DNA from: Lachnospiraceae bacterium | GTDB lineage: Bacteria > Bacillota > Clostridia > Lachnospirales > Lachnospiraceae | Direction: 5' to 3' | Assembly: GCA_017552715.1 (NCBI GenBank) | Contig: JAFZOW010000068.1 | Span: 1 to 40,683 of the forward strand | Length of the DNA stretch: 40,683 nt | Shown: positions 27,698 to 35,577 of the stretch, piece after piece | How positions within the stretch are numbered: position 1 is the stretch's first letter | Layout of the letters: every line of letters begins with the position of its first letter | Notes under the pieces: generated by a model | Seen by the model: the letters and a program-made list of their open reading frames with translations, nothing else | The model's database searches: none | What the model was told of the DNA's origin: nothing | Position numbers and translations under genes: made by a program

Positions 27698-28657
27698 ATG
27701 AATGCTCACGATCAGCCACTACTCGATTCCAAACAACAAATTGAACATATGAAAGGTAAAGGTATACATTTCGATATTATTTCGGACGCTGATGCCGAAT
27801 CCTATCTTCGTGAAAATAACAATTATTTCAAAATCCGAGCTTACAGAAAAAATTTTGATAAATATGTCGGTGGTAAAAACGATGGCAAATATATCGATCT
27901 GGATTTTGCTGCATTGAAAGATCTCTCTATTATTGATATGCGCCTTCGCTATGCTGTGATCCATATGGCCCTTGATACAGAACATTTTTTGAAGGTAAAG
28001 CTTCTCCAGAAGGTAGAATTGAATCGTGAGGACGGATATAAAATTGTATCTGATTATTTTTCCGATCTCCAGAACAGAGATATGGCTAACGGAACACATT
28101 TTTACAATCAGCTTACCGATGAACTGAACCGAAATAAGAATAATCCCTATTGTGGCGGAATAATCAATGCATGTTCTGATGGTTATTCCGTATGGGCATT
28201 TATTGAAGTTATTCCCCTCGGCTCGTTACTTTCCTTTTACATTTTTTGTGCTAATCGCTTTCACGATCGAAGTATGGTCAATGACTACCACTTGATGAAA
28301 GATATTCGCGAGTTACGAAATGCTGCCGCCCATAACAACTGTATTCTTCACGATATGAAAGTCCACGATCAACGACATGCCCCAAATCTAAATATGCTTT
28401 CCGCTATTTCATCAATTTCAAAATCCACACGTCAAAAGAGACTTTCTAACGAAAGAATGCGACAGCTTTGCACCCTTTTATACGCTCACCGCATGTTAGT
28501 TTCCAGCCCTGGTGTTCTTGATCATACATCTACGGTATTGCATCAGCTCATTGACCGTATGTTTAAGCATAAAAACTACTATAGCCAAACATCTCCTGTG
28601 CTGGCAAGCTTTTCCTTCTTTCAAAAAATCGTAGAGATTTTTTACAAAAAAACTTGA
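27698..28657 (+). CDS. Abi_2 family (AbiD/AbiF-like) HEPN abortive-infection protein
   Basis: 319 residues from ATG 27698, placed after GGAGGTG. An in-frame ATG at 27683 lies ahead of that site. The N-terminus has the Abi_2 pattern SYLRENNNYFKIRAYRKNF (about 36-53). A HEPN RxxxxH motif is RNAAAH (R207-H212) in ELRNAAAHNNCI, and a second fitting motif is RYAVIH (R84-H89). Abi_2 proteins are phage-defence proteins. HEPN domains with RxxxxH usually act as RNases, so RNA cleavage on infection is inferred. The gene is more AT-rich than the rest of the phage, suggesting separate acquisition. The TGA stop lies within the -35 box of the next promoter. It is probably expressed in the lysogen with the repressor. 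Confidence 0.85.
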   Translation: MNAHDQPLLDSKQQIEHMKGKGIHFDIISDADAESYLRENNNYFKIRAYRKNFDKYVGGKNDGKYIDLDFAALKDLSIIDMRLRYAVIHMALDTEHFLKVKLLQKVELNREDGYKIVSDYFSDLQNRDMANGTHFYNQLTDELNRNKNNPYCGGIINACSDGYSVWAFIEVIPLGSLLSFYIFCANRFHDRSMVNDYHLMKDIRELRNAAAHNNCILHDMKVHDQRHAPNLNMLSAISSISKSTRQKRLSNERMRQLCTLLYAHRMLVSSPGVLDHTSTVLHQLIDRMFKHKNYYSQTSPVLASFSFFQKIVEIFYKKT

Positions 28658-28683
28658 CATAACATTATCGATTTACATATAAT
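28654..28683 (+). promoter_or_regulatory. Consensus promoter right after the abi gene
   Basis: TTGACA (28654-28659), 18 bp, TATAAT (28678-28683). Both hexamers are perfect. Predicted start near 28690. The abi stop codon is bases 28655-28657, inside the -35 box. Confidence 0.85.
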
Positions 28684-28689
28684 ACAGTC

Positions 28690-28754
28690 ACATGGAAAAA
28701 AGCGCAAGCTTTTTAAAGAGCGTGACTGTGCAAGCGGTCGTGCTCTATTTTTTT
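28690..28754 (+). ncRNA. Putative structured small RNA downstream of abi
   Basis: About 65 nt from the predicted start to the end of a seven-T run. Hairpin 1: AAAAAGC-GCAA-GCTTTTT (28697-28714). Hairpin 2: GAGCGTGAC paired with GTCGTGCTC (28718-28726 with 28737-28745, two G-U pairs), then TATTTTTTT, an intrinsic terminator. No start codon with a ribosome binding site lies inside. A consensus promoter, folded RNA and terminator next to a HEPN Abi_2 gene look like a toxin-antitoxin RNA pair. I recall that AbiF-type proteins have been reported beside structured RNAs and related to Cas13, but cannot check this here. It could instead be a leader or attenuator of the integrase gene. Confidence 0.6.
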
Positions 28755-28767
28755 GGGGGGTATTCAT

Positions 28768-29805
28768 ATGGCGAAAGCAAAGAAACTGAAATCCGGATCC
28801 TGGAGAGTCCAGGTATTCTCCCATTGGGAATATGTTGACGGCAAAAAGGTGAAGCGTCAGCGTTCTTTTACTGCCCCCACAAAGGCGGAGGCCGAAATGA
28901 AGGCGGCGAAGTTCGCCTCCGATAAAGACCGCTTCTCCTCCTGCTCTTATACCGTTGGCGAGGCCGTAGACATCTACATCCGTTCGAAGGGGGCTGTACT
29001 GTCTCCCTCTACGGTGCGCGGCTATAATGTGATCCGCCAGCGCCTCGGATTCATCGAGGACATCCGCGTTGACGCTCTCAGCAATGCCGATCTGCAGCAT
29101 TGGATCAGCACGCTCAGCTCCCAGGTATCTGCAAAGACCGTGAAGAACTCCTACGCCCTTGTGTCTGCTGCCGTGTCTGTCTTCTCTGATCGTGTCTTCA
29201 AAGTCACTCTTCCGACCCGTCAGCCGCTCCAGTACAATGTACCCACGGACGAGGATGTGCAGCACCTCATGGACGAGGCCCGCCCGGATCTCCGGCTTGC
29301 CATTGCCCTGGCTGCCATAGGCACTCTTCGACGCGGTGAGATCTGCGGCCTTAAATACAAGGATGTGCTTTACGACTTCAAGGCTGTATTTGTGCACACA
29401 GACATGGTGCAGGCTCTTGATAATTCATGGATCCACAAAGAGATACCGAAGACCTCCGATTCCGTCCGGCGTGTTGTTCTCCCGAAGGAAGTCATGGATC
29501 TGATCGGCGAAGGGGATCCTGAGGAATATGTCGTTAAATCTACCCCGACGGCTATCTCCCACGCATTTACCCGTCTTCGTAATAAACTTGGTCTGAAATG
29601 CCGTTTTCACGACCTGCGCCACTATGCAGCGTCCATCCTCCATGCGATCGGAATGCCGGACCAATACATCATGGAGCGCGGAGGATGGTCCACAGACGGA
29701 ACCCTGAAGGCCGTCTACCGGAATACGCTCTCCGACAAATCGAAGGCATATTCCGACAAAGCAAACGAGTATTTTGAGCAGAAACTGCTCCGAAAAACTG
29801 AATAG
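28768..29805 (+). CDS. int: Tyrosine integrase
   Basis: 345 residues from ATG 28768, after GGGGGG. An upstream GTG-like extension to 28753 is unlikely. N-terminal arm-binding domain (1-60), core-binding SAM-like domain (61-150), catalytic domain with R188 (GTLRRGEICGL), K228 (PKTSDSVRRV), H281-x2-R284 (FHDLRHYAA), W307 (GGWST) and nucleophile Y317 (KAVYRNTLSD). All six catalytic positions are filled (Trp in the His/Trp position). It lies next to attR, and two arm-type repeats begin two bases after the stop. A terminator directly ahead of its ribosome binding site means expression needs read-through. Confidence 0.95.
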   Translation: MAKAKKLKSGSWRVQVFSHWEYVDGKKVKRQRSFTAPTKAEAEMKAAKFASDKDRFSSCSYTVGEAVDIYIRSKGAVLSPSTVRGYNVIRQRLGFIEDIRVDALSNADLQHWISTLSSQVSAKTVKNSYALVSAAVSVFSDRVFKVTLPTRQPLQYNVPTDEDVQHLMDEARPDLRLAIALAAIGTLRRGEICGLKYKDVLYDFKAVFVHTDMVQALDNSWIHKEIPKTSDSVRRVVLPKEVMDLIGEGDPEEYVVKSTPTAISHAFTRLRNKLGLKCRFHDLRHYAASILHAIGMPDQYIMERGGWSTDGTLKAVYRNTLSDKSKAYSDKANEYFEQKLLRKTE

Positions 29806-29806
29806 C

Positions 29807-29830
29807 ATTCCACACGAAATTCCACACGAC
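29807..29830. repeat. Integrase arm-type sites, right arm
   Basis: ATTCCACACGAA and ATTCCACACGAC in tandem with a 12-bp period, matching the left-arm repeats at 5418-5453. Between here and attR the sequence includes a perfect 12-bp palindrome CCTGTTAACAGG (29865-29876). Confidence 0.7.
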
Positions 29831-29875
29831 GATTTTGAAACCGCGTATTTACAACGCATTGCAACCTGTTAACAG

Positions 29876-29904
29876 GGGGTTCGAGTCCCCCTATCTCCAT
29901 TTTT
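29876..29904 (+). repeat. attR core
   Basis: Exact 29-bp copy of 5268-5296. It carries only the 3' end of tRNA-Ala, without the rest of a tRNA, as expected at the far end of a tRNA-integrated prophage. Confidence 0.95.
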
Positions 29905-29906
29905 AG

Positions 29907-29933
29907 ACCCATCCTGTGCGGATGGGTATTTTT
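29907..29933 (+). terminator. Original host terminator of tRNA-Ala, now displaced
   Basis: ACCCATCC (29907-29914) pairs with GGATGGGT (29920-29927), followed by ATTTTT. Before integration it lay directly after the tRNA. Confidence 0.85.
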
Positions 29934-29938
29934 GTAAA

Positions 29939-29972
29939 AACCCGAAAATGCGCAGAGTACGCATTTCGGGTT
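29939..29972. terminator. Bidirectional terminator at the end of hflX
   Basis: AACCCGAAAATGCG and CGCATTTCGGGTT pair (13 bp, one bulge) with T-runs on both strands (TTTTT on the minus, TTTTCTT on the plus). It ends hflX transcription from the right. Confidence 0.8.
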
Positions 29973-30013
29973 TTCTTATAAAGCTTATCGTTCCTCTTCA
30001 TCCCGTTAAAGGC

Positions 30014-31252
30014 TCAGACTACAGCTCCCCGGATCGATACACCGTCGGGAATATAGGCCTTTATGCGTATCCCGTCCTCAGCGTATTCTTCTTCCAGCAG
30101 CTCACCGTATCGGCGAAGCTCCGCCAGGGCTTTTGCCTCGGTATAGGATATGGTGCATTCCACAAGACGGCGGTTTTTCTGAAGGATCACATCAATGCAT
30201 TCCAGCAGTTCCTCCAGCCGGTATCCGCTCTTTGCCGAGATCCTTATGCTTTCATCCGCATGATCGTCCCACAGCCGGGTATCTTCCTCCAGAAGGTCTA
30301 CCTTGTTAAAAGCCGTGATAATGGGCTTCCCGGAGATCTCCAGCTCACGAAGCGTCTCATAAACCACCTGCATATGCATCTCCAGCGCAGGATCCGAAGC
30401 ATCCGCCACATGCAGGATCACATCCGCATAGCGGGCTTCCTCCAGGGTACTGCGGAACGCATCGATCAGCTGATGGGGCAGTTTATTGATGAAGCCTACG
30501 GTATCGGTAAACAGCACTTCCTGCCCGCCCTTCAATACACAGGTACGGGTGGTGGGATCCAGCGTTGCAAAAAGCTTATCCTCCGAAAGCACCTCTGAAT
30601 CCGTCAGACGGTTTAAGAGGGTGGATTTTCCCGCATTCGTGTAACCCACGATCGCCACCACCGGGCGAAGGTTTCCCATACGCTTTTTCCGTGTGGTCAT
30701 ACGCACCCTCTGCATGTCCTTTATCTCGGAACCCAGGCGAGAGATACGTTTTCCTATCACTCTCCTGTCTGTTTCCAGCTTGGATTCACCGGGACCTCTT
30801 GTTCCTATACCGCCGCCCAGACGGGACATGGCTTTGCCGGCACCGGTCAGCCTGCTCACGCGATATTTCAGCTGTGCCATTTCCACCTGCAGCTTACCTT
30901 CACTGGTATGGGCATGCGCTGCAAAGATATCCAGGATCAGCATGGTACGGTCAATGACCTTTGCATCCAAAAGCTCCGAAAGATTCTTCATCTGGGCCGG
31001 GCTGAGTTCATCATCGCAGACGATACCGTCCGCCTCCCGGGCCGTCAGGGAGATCTTCAATTCCATTGCTTTTCCGCTGCCGATGTAAGTCGCCGGATCG
31101 GGATGGGCAAGCTTCTGCTTCATCCTGCCCACAGCTTCCGCACCTGCCGTATCCAGCAGTTCGGCCAGTTCATCCAGTGAGGCATCCGCTTCCTCTTCCT
31201 CACCGGAATATGCTATCAGTAAGATATATTTTTCTCTTGTATTTTCGTTCAT
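30014..31252 (-). CDS. hflX: Ribosome-associated GTPase HflX
   Basis: 412 residues. The N-terminal HflX nucleotide-binding domain (about 5-190) includes GIVCDDELSPAQMKNL and the Gly-rich GGGIGTRGPGESKLETDRR. The G domain has P-loop GYTNAGKST (203-211), DTVGF (250-254) and NKVD. A short C-terminal domain (about 365-412) completes the usual length. HflX binds the 50S subunit and rescues or splits stalled or stressed ribosomes. The start follows AAGGAGGAATGAACT. It is a single gene, ended by the bidirectional terminator next to the prophage. Confidence 0.95.
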   Translation of the reverse strand: MNENTREKYILLIAYSGEEEEADASLDELAELLDTAGAEAVGRMKQKLAHPDPATYIGSGKAMELKISLTAREADGIVCDDELSPAQMKNLSELLDAKVIDRTMLILDIFAAHAHTSEGKLQVEMAQLKYRVSRLTGAGKAMSRLGGGIGTRGPGESKLETDRRVIGKRISRLGSEIKDMQRVRMTTRKKRMGNLRPVVAIVGYTNAGKSTLLNRLTDSEVLSEDKLFATLDPTTRTCVLKGGQEVLFTDTVGFINKLPHQLIDAFRSTLEEARYADVILHVADASDPALEMHMQVVYETLRELEISGKPIITAFNKVDLLEEDTRLWDDHADESIRISAKSGYRLEELLECIDVILQKNRRLVECTISYTEAKALAELRRYGELLEEEYAEDGIRIKAYIPDGVSIRGAVV

Positions 31253-31672
31253 AGTTCATTCCTCCTTACGTAACTCCCGGGACTTCCTCAATGCCTGCCA
31301 AAAAAGCACAGGCACACTGTCCCTCCACAGAAACCGGATGATCAGGACCTCACATCGCAGGGATTCACGCTTTACGCTTCTCCCAGGGATGCTGTTTTCA
31401 ATTGGATCAGGGTAAAAAAATACCATGACTCACGCCACGGCTCAGATCGAACAAACGACTTTTTGACTGCTGATCAATACTTGAAAACCGAGGTCATCAT
31501 ACTTTTTTCATCTGTATTCTTTATTCTTATGATCCACATGATATGATTTCCTCTCTTTCTTCAGAATGATTACTTTTTGGATTCTACCAAAGCACTTGAT
31601 AAATGTCAACAGTTATTTCTCCTGATTAGACAAGCATATACGATTATGATATATTACTCAGCGAGGTGTTTC
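31253..31672. other. Divergent intergenic region (hflX / FkbM-like gene)
   Basis: 420 bases without a gene I can support. On the plus strand TAGACA (31627-31632), 17 bp, TATATT (31650-31655) is a plausible promoter for the FkbM-like gene. On the hflX side TGCCTG (31292-31297) and CAGGCA (31309-31314) form a small leader hairpin. I see no clear hflX promoter, repeat or RNA gene in the rest. Confidence 0.5.
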
Positions 31673-32743
31673 ATGAAGGATCTTTGGACATACATCAGAG
31701 AAGAACATGATAAAAAACGGCCTGTGGTCTTATACGGGACCGGTGACGGTGCGGATAAGATATACAGCAAGCTCCGCTCCGATAATGTTACTGTTTCCGG
31801 TGTCTTCGCAAGCGATGGCTTTGTACGGGACCGGTATTATAGGGAGATGAAAGTGGAATCCTTCCGGGCTGTCATGTCCCGTCTGAAAGACCCTGTCGTA
31901 CTTGTTTCTTTCGGTACAAGCCGGCCGGAAGTGATCGCGGCCATCGACGATATCGCAGCACAGGCAGAAGTTTATGCACCGGATGTTCCCGTATGCGGTG
32001 GAGAGATCTTCGATCTGGCTTTTTACGAAAAGCACAGAGAAGAACTCGACAGAGTCTCGTCTCTTCTGGCAGATGAGCTGTCCCGCCGCTGCATGGAAAA
32101 CATCATACTCGGAAAGATCAGCGGAAAGATCCCTTACCTTCATGCAGCCGAATGCACAAAAGAGGACATCTTCTCCCTTACGGAAACTCCCGAAGGCGCC
32201 GTATACTTTGACCTGGGCGCATATAACGGCGATACGGTAAAGGAGTATTCCTCACGATATCCTTCCATCAGCCGCATCGTAGCGGTGGAGCCGGAACCTC
32301 ATAATCAGCGGAAACTCAATGCTCTTAAAGATGATCCTTCCGTTAAAGCGGAGCTTATAACTTACCGCGCACTCATATCCGATTCCTGCCACGATTCCTA
32401 TATAAGCGCAGCAGCAAGAGGACGGGGAACCCGCGCCAATCCGGCTACGGAAGCTAAGACGATCCTGACTCCCGCTATGAGCATCGACAGGATCGCGGAA
32501 GAAACAGGACTCATCCCGGATCTCATAAAATTTGATATCGAGGGTTCGGAAATAGAGGGGATACGCGGCGCCGAGGCTGTGATCGCAGCTCACAGACCCA
32601 TGCTTCGGATCGCCGCTTATCACAGAAGTGCGGATCTGTTTGAGATAGCGGAAGCCGTCCTCAGGATCCGTTCCGACTACCGTATCTATATGCGTCATCT
32701 TCCGTCGATCCCGGCCTGGGATACGGACCTTATCTTTGTTTGA
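31673..32743 (+). CDS. FkbM-family SAM-dependent methyltransferase
   Basis: 356 residues from ATG 31673, after GCGAGGTGTTTC. The frame is open to 31577 but those codons are promoter sequence. Residues 1-160 resemble a nucleoside-diphosphate-sugar type alpha/beta domain (PVVLYGTGDGADKIYSKL). The C-terminal methyltransferase domain has YFDLGAYNGDT (178-188), VAVEPEPHNQRKL and IKFDIEGSEIEGI, the FkbM signature. Such two-part proteins usually modify sugars of surface polysaccharides or secondary products. The acceptor is unknown. It ends at a hairpin shared with the convergent cytidylate kinase-like gene. Confidence 0.85.
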   Translation: MKDLWTYIREEHDKKRPVVLYGTGDGADKIYSKLRSDNVTVSGVFASDGFVRDRYYREMKVESFRAVMSRLKDPVVLVSFGTSRPEVIAAIDDIAAQAEVYAPDVPVCGGEIFDLAFYEKHREELDRVSSLLADELSRRCMENIILGKISGKIPYLHAAECTKEDIFSLTETPEGAVYFDLGAYNGDTVKEYSSRYPSISRIVAVEPEPHNQRKLNALKDDPSVKAELITYRALISDSCHDSYISAAARGRGTRANPATEAKTILTPAMSIDRIAEETGLIPDLIKFDIEGSEIEGIRGAEAVIAAHRPMLRIAAYHRSADLFEIAEAVLRIRSDYRIYMRHLPSIPAWDTDLIFV

Positions 32744-32763
32744 TCTTTTTCGATGATGGAAAA

Positions 32764-32785
32764 GAGCTCCCTTTTACAGGAGCCC
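32764..32785. terminator. Hairpin terminator between convergent genes
   Basis: GAGCTCC (32764-32770) pairs with GGAGCCC (32779-32785), with one G-U. T-runs lie on both sides (TTTTCC on the minus strand, TTTG on the plus). On the minus strand it includes the last codons of the cytidylate kinase-like gene. Confidence 0.6.
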
Positions 32786-33403
32786 TTTGATATTCAGATA
32801 GCTTTCGATCACTTCCACACATTGTTCGTAGGAAAGCTCTCCGGTATTCAGACACAGGTCATAATTGTAAGGACTTTCCCAATCCTTTCCGGTGTGGTAG
32901 CGGTAATATGCCCGACGGTACTTATCCATGTCGGAGATATGCTTCTCCGCTTCCTTACGGCTGAGGTTCAAACGTTTCATCTCGGTCTGGATGCATTTCT
33001 CCAGAGGAGCATATACGAAGATACTCAGGACATTCGGGAAGTCACGTAACACATAGTCCGCGGCCCTTCCGATGCATACGAAGCTTTCCCGCTCCGCCAG
33101 CTCTTTGAGCACCTTGGCCTGAAAGGCGAAGAGATTATCGTTCTTTGTATAATCCGGACTCTCCGGAGGGATGATCTCTCCGCTATATACCTTCTGTGTA
33201 ACGCTGTAGAGCAGACTCTTTTTCGTCGTCTCGTCCGCCCGGGCGAAAAGCTCCTCACTGATGCCGGAATCGTCACTGGCCATACGCAGGATCTTCTTGT
33301 CATAAAAATCAACGCCATGCTTCTCGGCAAACATCTTTCCGAGAATGGTGGCTCCGCTGCCACAGGTGCGGGTCAATGCCAGTACAAAACGCTTTTCGCT
33401 CAT
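32774..33403 (-). CDS. Cytidylate kinase-like family protein
   Basis: 209 residues. The nucleotide site at residues 11-23 reads TRTCGSGATILGK, a form that lacks the canonical GKS/T and is typical of the cytidylate kinase-like family (cytidylate_kin2). It continues with VDFYDKKILRMASDDSGISE, FVCIGRAADYVLRD and FVYAPLEKCIQTEM. A HHTGKDW-like RYHTGKDWESPYNYDLCLNT (about 168-187) ends the kinase fold. True CMP kinases are usually encoded elsewhere, so the substrate is uncertain. It lies 20 bases after rsgI and seems to be in the sigI-rsgI operon. Confidence 0.85.
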   Translation of the reverse strand: MSEKRFVLALTRTCGSGATILGKMFAEKHGVDFYDKKILRMASDDSGISEELFARADETTKKSLLYSVTQKVYSGEIIPPESPDYTKNDNLFAFQAKVLKELAERESFVCIGRAADYVLRDFPNVLSIFVYAPLEKCIQTEMKRLNLSRKEAEKHISDMDKYRRAYYRYHTGKDWESPYNYDLCLNTGELSYEQCVEVIESYLNIKGLL

Positions 33404-33423
33404 ATACGCTCTCCGCTTTTTCT

Positions 33424-34689
33424 TTAGTCGCTTTCTTCGGTCCCGGGATTCGAATCCGCAGGAGTTGCCTCGGGTGTCGCCGTCGGCACTTCCGTGGGAG
33501 CCGCTGTAGGTTCGGGCACGGGTGTGACCGTCGGGATCGGGGTAGGTGTCATCACAGGCCCGTCATCGGGTGCAGGCGTAGGTGTAGGTGTGGTATCACC
33601 CGGTCCGTCTGCAGGTGCCGGTGTAGGCGTAGGTGTATTGGTAGGTTCGCTCGTCGGCGTAGGAGTGGAAGTGGCACTGGGCGTAGGAGTCGCTGTTGCC
33701 TTATCTTCGCCGGGCGTAGGCGTAGCCGTTGCCCTTGCTGCTGCTGTCGGAGTTGCGACAGGAGCACTTGTTACGCCGGGAGTGGGAGTCGCTTCCGGAT
33801 TCTCCGCAGGCTCATCCGTACCCTCTGTTCCTTCCTGATCTCCCCCCTCCGTCGGAGCAGCTGTTGCTTCCGGCTTTTTGGTGGGCTTTTTCGTAGGCTG
33901 CGGATCGGCCTGAGTTGCCGATGCCGTTGTTTCCGAAGGCACAGGCGTTTCCGTGGCATTTGCCGTAACGGTGGGAGTAACCACCACCTTGCTGATCTCG
34001 CTGCTTTCTACCAGTTCCTTTACGGAACCCTTTTCTATCTTTTCGGCATTTTCAGGCTCTGTGGCAGCCTGCTTCGTTGCCTCATAGCGGCCGGTGCTGA
34101 CACCCTTTTCCATGGCTTCCTTACGTTCGCTGATGGTAGCTTCCACCACATATACATCCACATCTTCGGATGCAGCCACGGTCTCAACCGCTGTTTTTAA
34201 CTCATCCCTCTGTTTTACATTATTACTGACCACCGAGATCAGCATGGTATTATCCTTTTCCTCACCCAGATATCCGCTCTCCATGAGCGCCACCTTGGTA
34301 CTGGCCAGGACCGTATCCAGTTTTCTTCCGCAGATCCCTTCCGCATTCAGGCTTGCCACGATGGCCTCCGCATCTGCATTCAGAGCGGAAACACGCAGCA
34401 CCTTGCTCTTGGCATTCAGGGCATACTCCAGGGAAGGGTTCACATCAACGGTAACATAAGCACATTCTTTTCCGTTCCTGCGATATCCGATACCCATACC
34501 GATAAGCAGCACAAAAAGCGCTGCAGCGGCGGCGATGTTACGGAACACGGGACGATATACCAGGCTGCGGGGCTTAAGCTCGATCTCCTGACCCACGGAA
34601 TAGCCGGCATTACGGATCTTCTCCATAGTACCGTCTGTCCGGAGTACGGCCGCATATTCATTTTTGATTTCCAGAACTACCGCTTTCAT
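33424..34689 (-). CDS. rsgI: RsgI-type anti-sigma factor with Thr/Pro-rich extracellular tail
   Basis: 421 residues. The N-terminal RsgI domain (about 1-40, MKAVVLEIKNEYAAVLRTDG) would bind SigI in the cytoplasm. There is one membrane helix (50-69). A conserved extracellular part follows (about 75-200, VTVDVNPSLEYALNAKSKVL). It ends in a tail of more than 180 residues of Thr/Pro/Glu/Ala repeats (TPTPTPAP units) at about 230-421. In Clostridium thermocellum RsgI proteins end in carbohydrate-sensing modules. Here there is none, only the wall-spanning repeat. It overlaps sigI by four bases. The repeats at DNA level (33560-33720) are prone to length change. Confidence 0.88.
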   Translation of the reverse strand: MKAVVLEIKNEYAAVLRTDGTMEKIRNAGYSVGQEIELKPRSLVYRPVFRNIAAAAALFVLLIGMGIGYRRNGKECAYVTVDVNPSLEYALNAKSKVLRVSALNADAEAIVASLNAEGICGRKLDTVLASTKVALMESGYLGEEKDNTMLISVVSNNVKQRDELKTAVETVAASEDVDVYVVEATISERKEAMEKGVSTGRYEATKQAATEPENAEKIEKGSVKELVESSEISKVVVTPTVTANATETPVPSETTASATQADPQPTKKPTKKPEATAAPTEGGDQEGTEGTDEPAENPEATPTPGVTSAPVATPTAAARATATPTPGEDKATATPTPSATSTPTPTSEPTNTPTPTPAPADGPGDTTPTPTPAPDDGPVMTPTPIPTVTPVPEPTAAPTEVPTATPEATPADSNPGTEESD

Positions 34690-35420
34690 TTTTTCAGATC
34701 CTTAAGATATTCCGCCAGCAGCGGAAAATCTCCCTTTAATATCTCCGTCACCGCAATGATGTACTTCCGGTGACGATCCATGAGCTTACGCGGCAGGCCT
34801 GTCCCGTCGCACAGCTCTCTGATCGGCAGGCTGTGGCTCTTCTGCATTTTGACATACAGTTCCTCAGCCTCCAGTAGTTTTCTCACAGCCCCGGCACAGG
34901 CTTCGCGTGTTTTGCGCGAATGCGGCGAGCATTCCGTCAGTTCAAAAAACGAGAAGGAATACTCCCCCAGGATATCCTGCATCGCTGCGATCTCGTCCTG
35001 GAGCGGGGTGGTGCCTGCGTTATCCGGACTCTGTGCATCCCCCTGTTTACGGATGCGGACGGCGATCTGCTCCTCACCGGCCTCGGTCTCATCTTCTTCA
35101 GAGAAGCCCTCGGTGAGAGTTTCAGGGCGTACGGGGATTTCCGCCCCGTAACCCACGCGACGCCGTTCCTCATCCAAAAGCCTGCGTTTGATCACAACAC
35201 CTGCAAAGGAAGAAAAATTCCCCTTGTTGGGGTTGTAAACGTTCACAGCTTCATGAAAAGCGATCAGTGCTACGGACCATTCATCGTCCGTTTCACGCAC
35301 GTAACGCTTCAGGCTTTTGGATGCACAGCCCAGGATAAAGCTTTTATTTTTCGCCGCAAAAGCATCGAAAGCTTCGTTGCTTTCCCTTGCCTGCAGCGCC
35401 TCGGCAGAAAAATCGTCCAT
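34686..35420 (-). CDS. sigI: RNA polymerase sigma factor SigI
   Basis: 244 residues from ATG 35420. Codons further upstream overlap the promoter. The sigma region 2 core is TDDEWSVALIAFHEAVNVYN, then KGNFSSFAGVVIKRRLLDEE, the SigI signature. An acidic linker (EEDETEAGEEQ) leads to the C-terminal SigI-C region with SRKTREACAGAVRKLLEAEEL and LPRKLMDRHRKYIIAVTEIL, a helix-turn-helix. SigI responds to heat or wall/polysaccharide signals, held by RsgI. The start codon lies at the predicted +1 of its own promoter, so the mRNA seems leaderless. Confidence 0.9.
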   Translation of the reverse strand: MDDFSAEALQARESNEAFDAFAAKNKSFILGCASKSLKRYVRETDDEWSVALIAFHEAVNVYNPNKGNFSSFAGVVIKRRLLDEERRRVGYGAEIPVRPETLTEGFSEEDETEAGEEQIAVRIRKQGDAQSPDNAGTTPLQDEIAAMQDILGEYSFSFFELTECSPHSRKTREACAGAVRKLLEAEELYVKMQKSHSLPIRELCDGTGLPRKLMDRHRKYIIAVTEILKGDFPLLAEYLKDLKK

Positions 35421-35426
35421 TCTGCC

Positions 35427-35455
35427 ATTATAATACGAAGACTGCCATTTGTAAA
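35427..35455 (-). promoter_or_regulatory. Promoter of sigI
   Basis: TTTACA (35455-35450), 17 bp, TATAAT (35432-35427). The sigI ATG begins at 35420, seven bases past the -10. The 35456-35577 stretch between this and the upstream glycosyltransferase gene holds nothing else I can identify. Confidence 0.75.
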
Positions 35456-35577
35456 TCTCTCCGCACCGGTGGCCCAATACCCGCGCATCGAAATGCACAA
35501 ACCGCCTTCTTCTAGTTAAATATTCGTAAAAAACGTGAAAAAAACTGGGGTAGCTGGAAAAAAAGACTAAAGATGCA

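Larger units (their letters stand above)
5268..29904. mobile_element. Prophage (HK97-type siphovirus), integrated in tRNA-Ala, probably defective
   Basis: It is bounded by an exact 29-bp direct repeat at 5268-5296 (tRNA 3' end) and 29876-29904. It contains integrase, Abi gene, repressor and Cro-like switch, an early region, terminase, portal, ClpP-like protease, HK97 capsid, connectors, tail tube, tail chaperones, tape-measure fragment and amidase, in canonical order. About 24.6 kb is short for this phage type. The missing part is everything between the tape-measure N-terminus and the lysis genes: distal tail protein, tail endopeptidase and receptor-binding protein. The lytic genes are on the minus strand. 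Repressor, abi and int are on the plus strand. Confidence 0.95.

Noticed and set aside
28690-28754. Retron or group II intron RNA
   Set aside because: There is no reverse transcriptase in the window, and the RNA is too short and lacks the expected inverted repeats.
33376-34200. Cys/Arg-rich plus-strand frame
   Set aside because: Antisense of the Thr/Pro repeats of rsgI. The composition is a mirror of that repeat.
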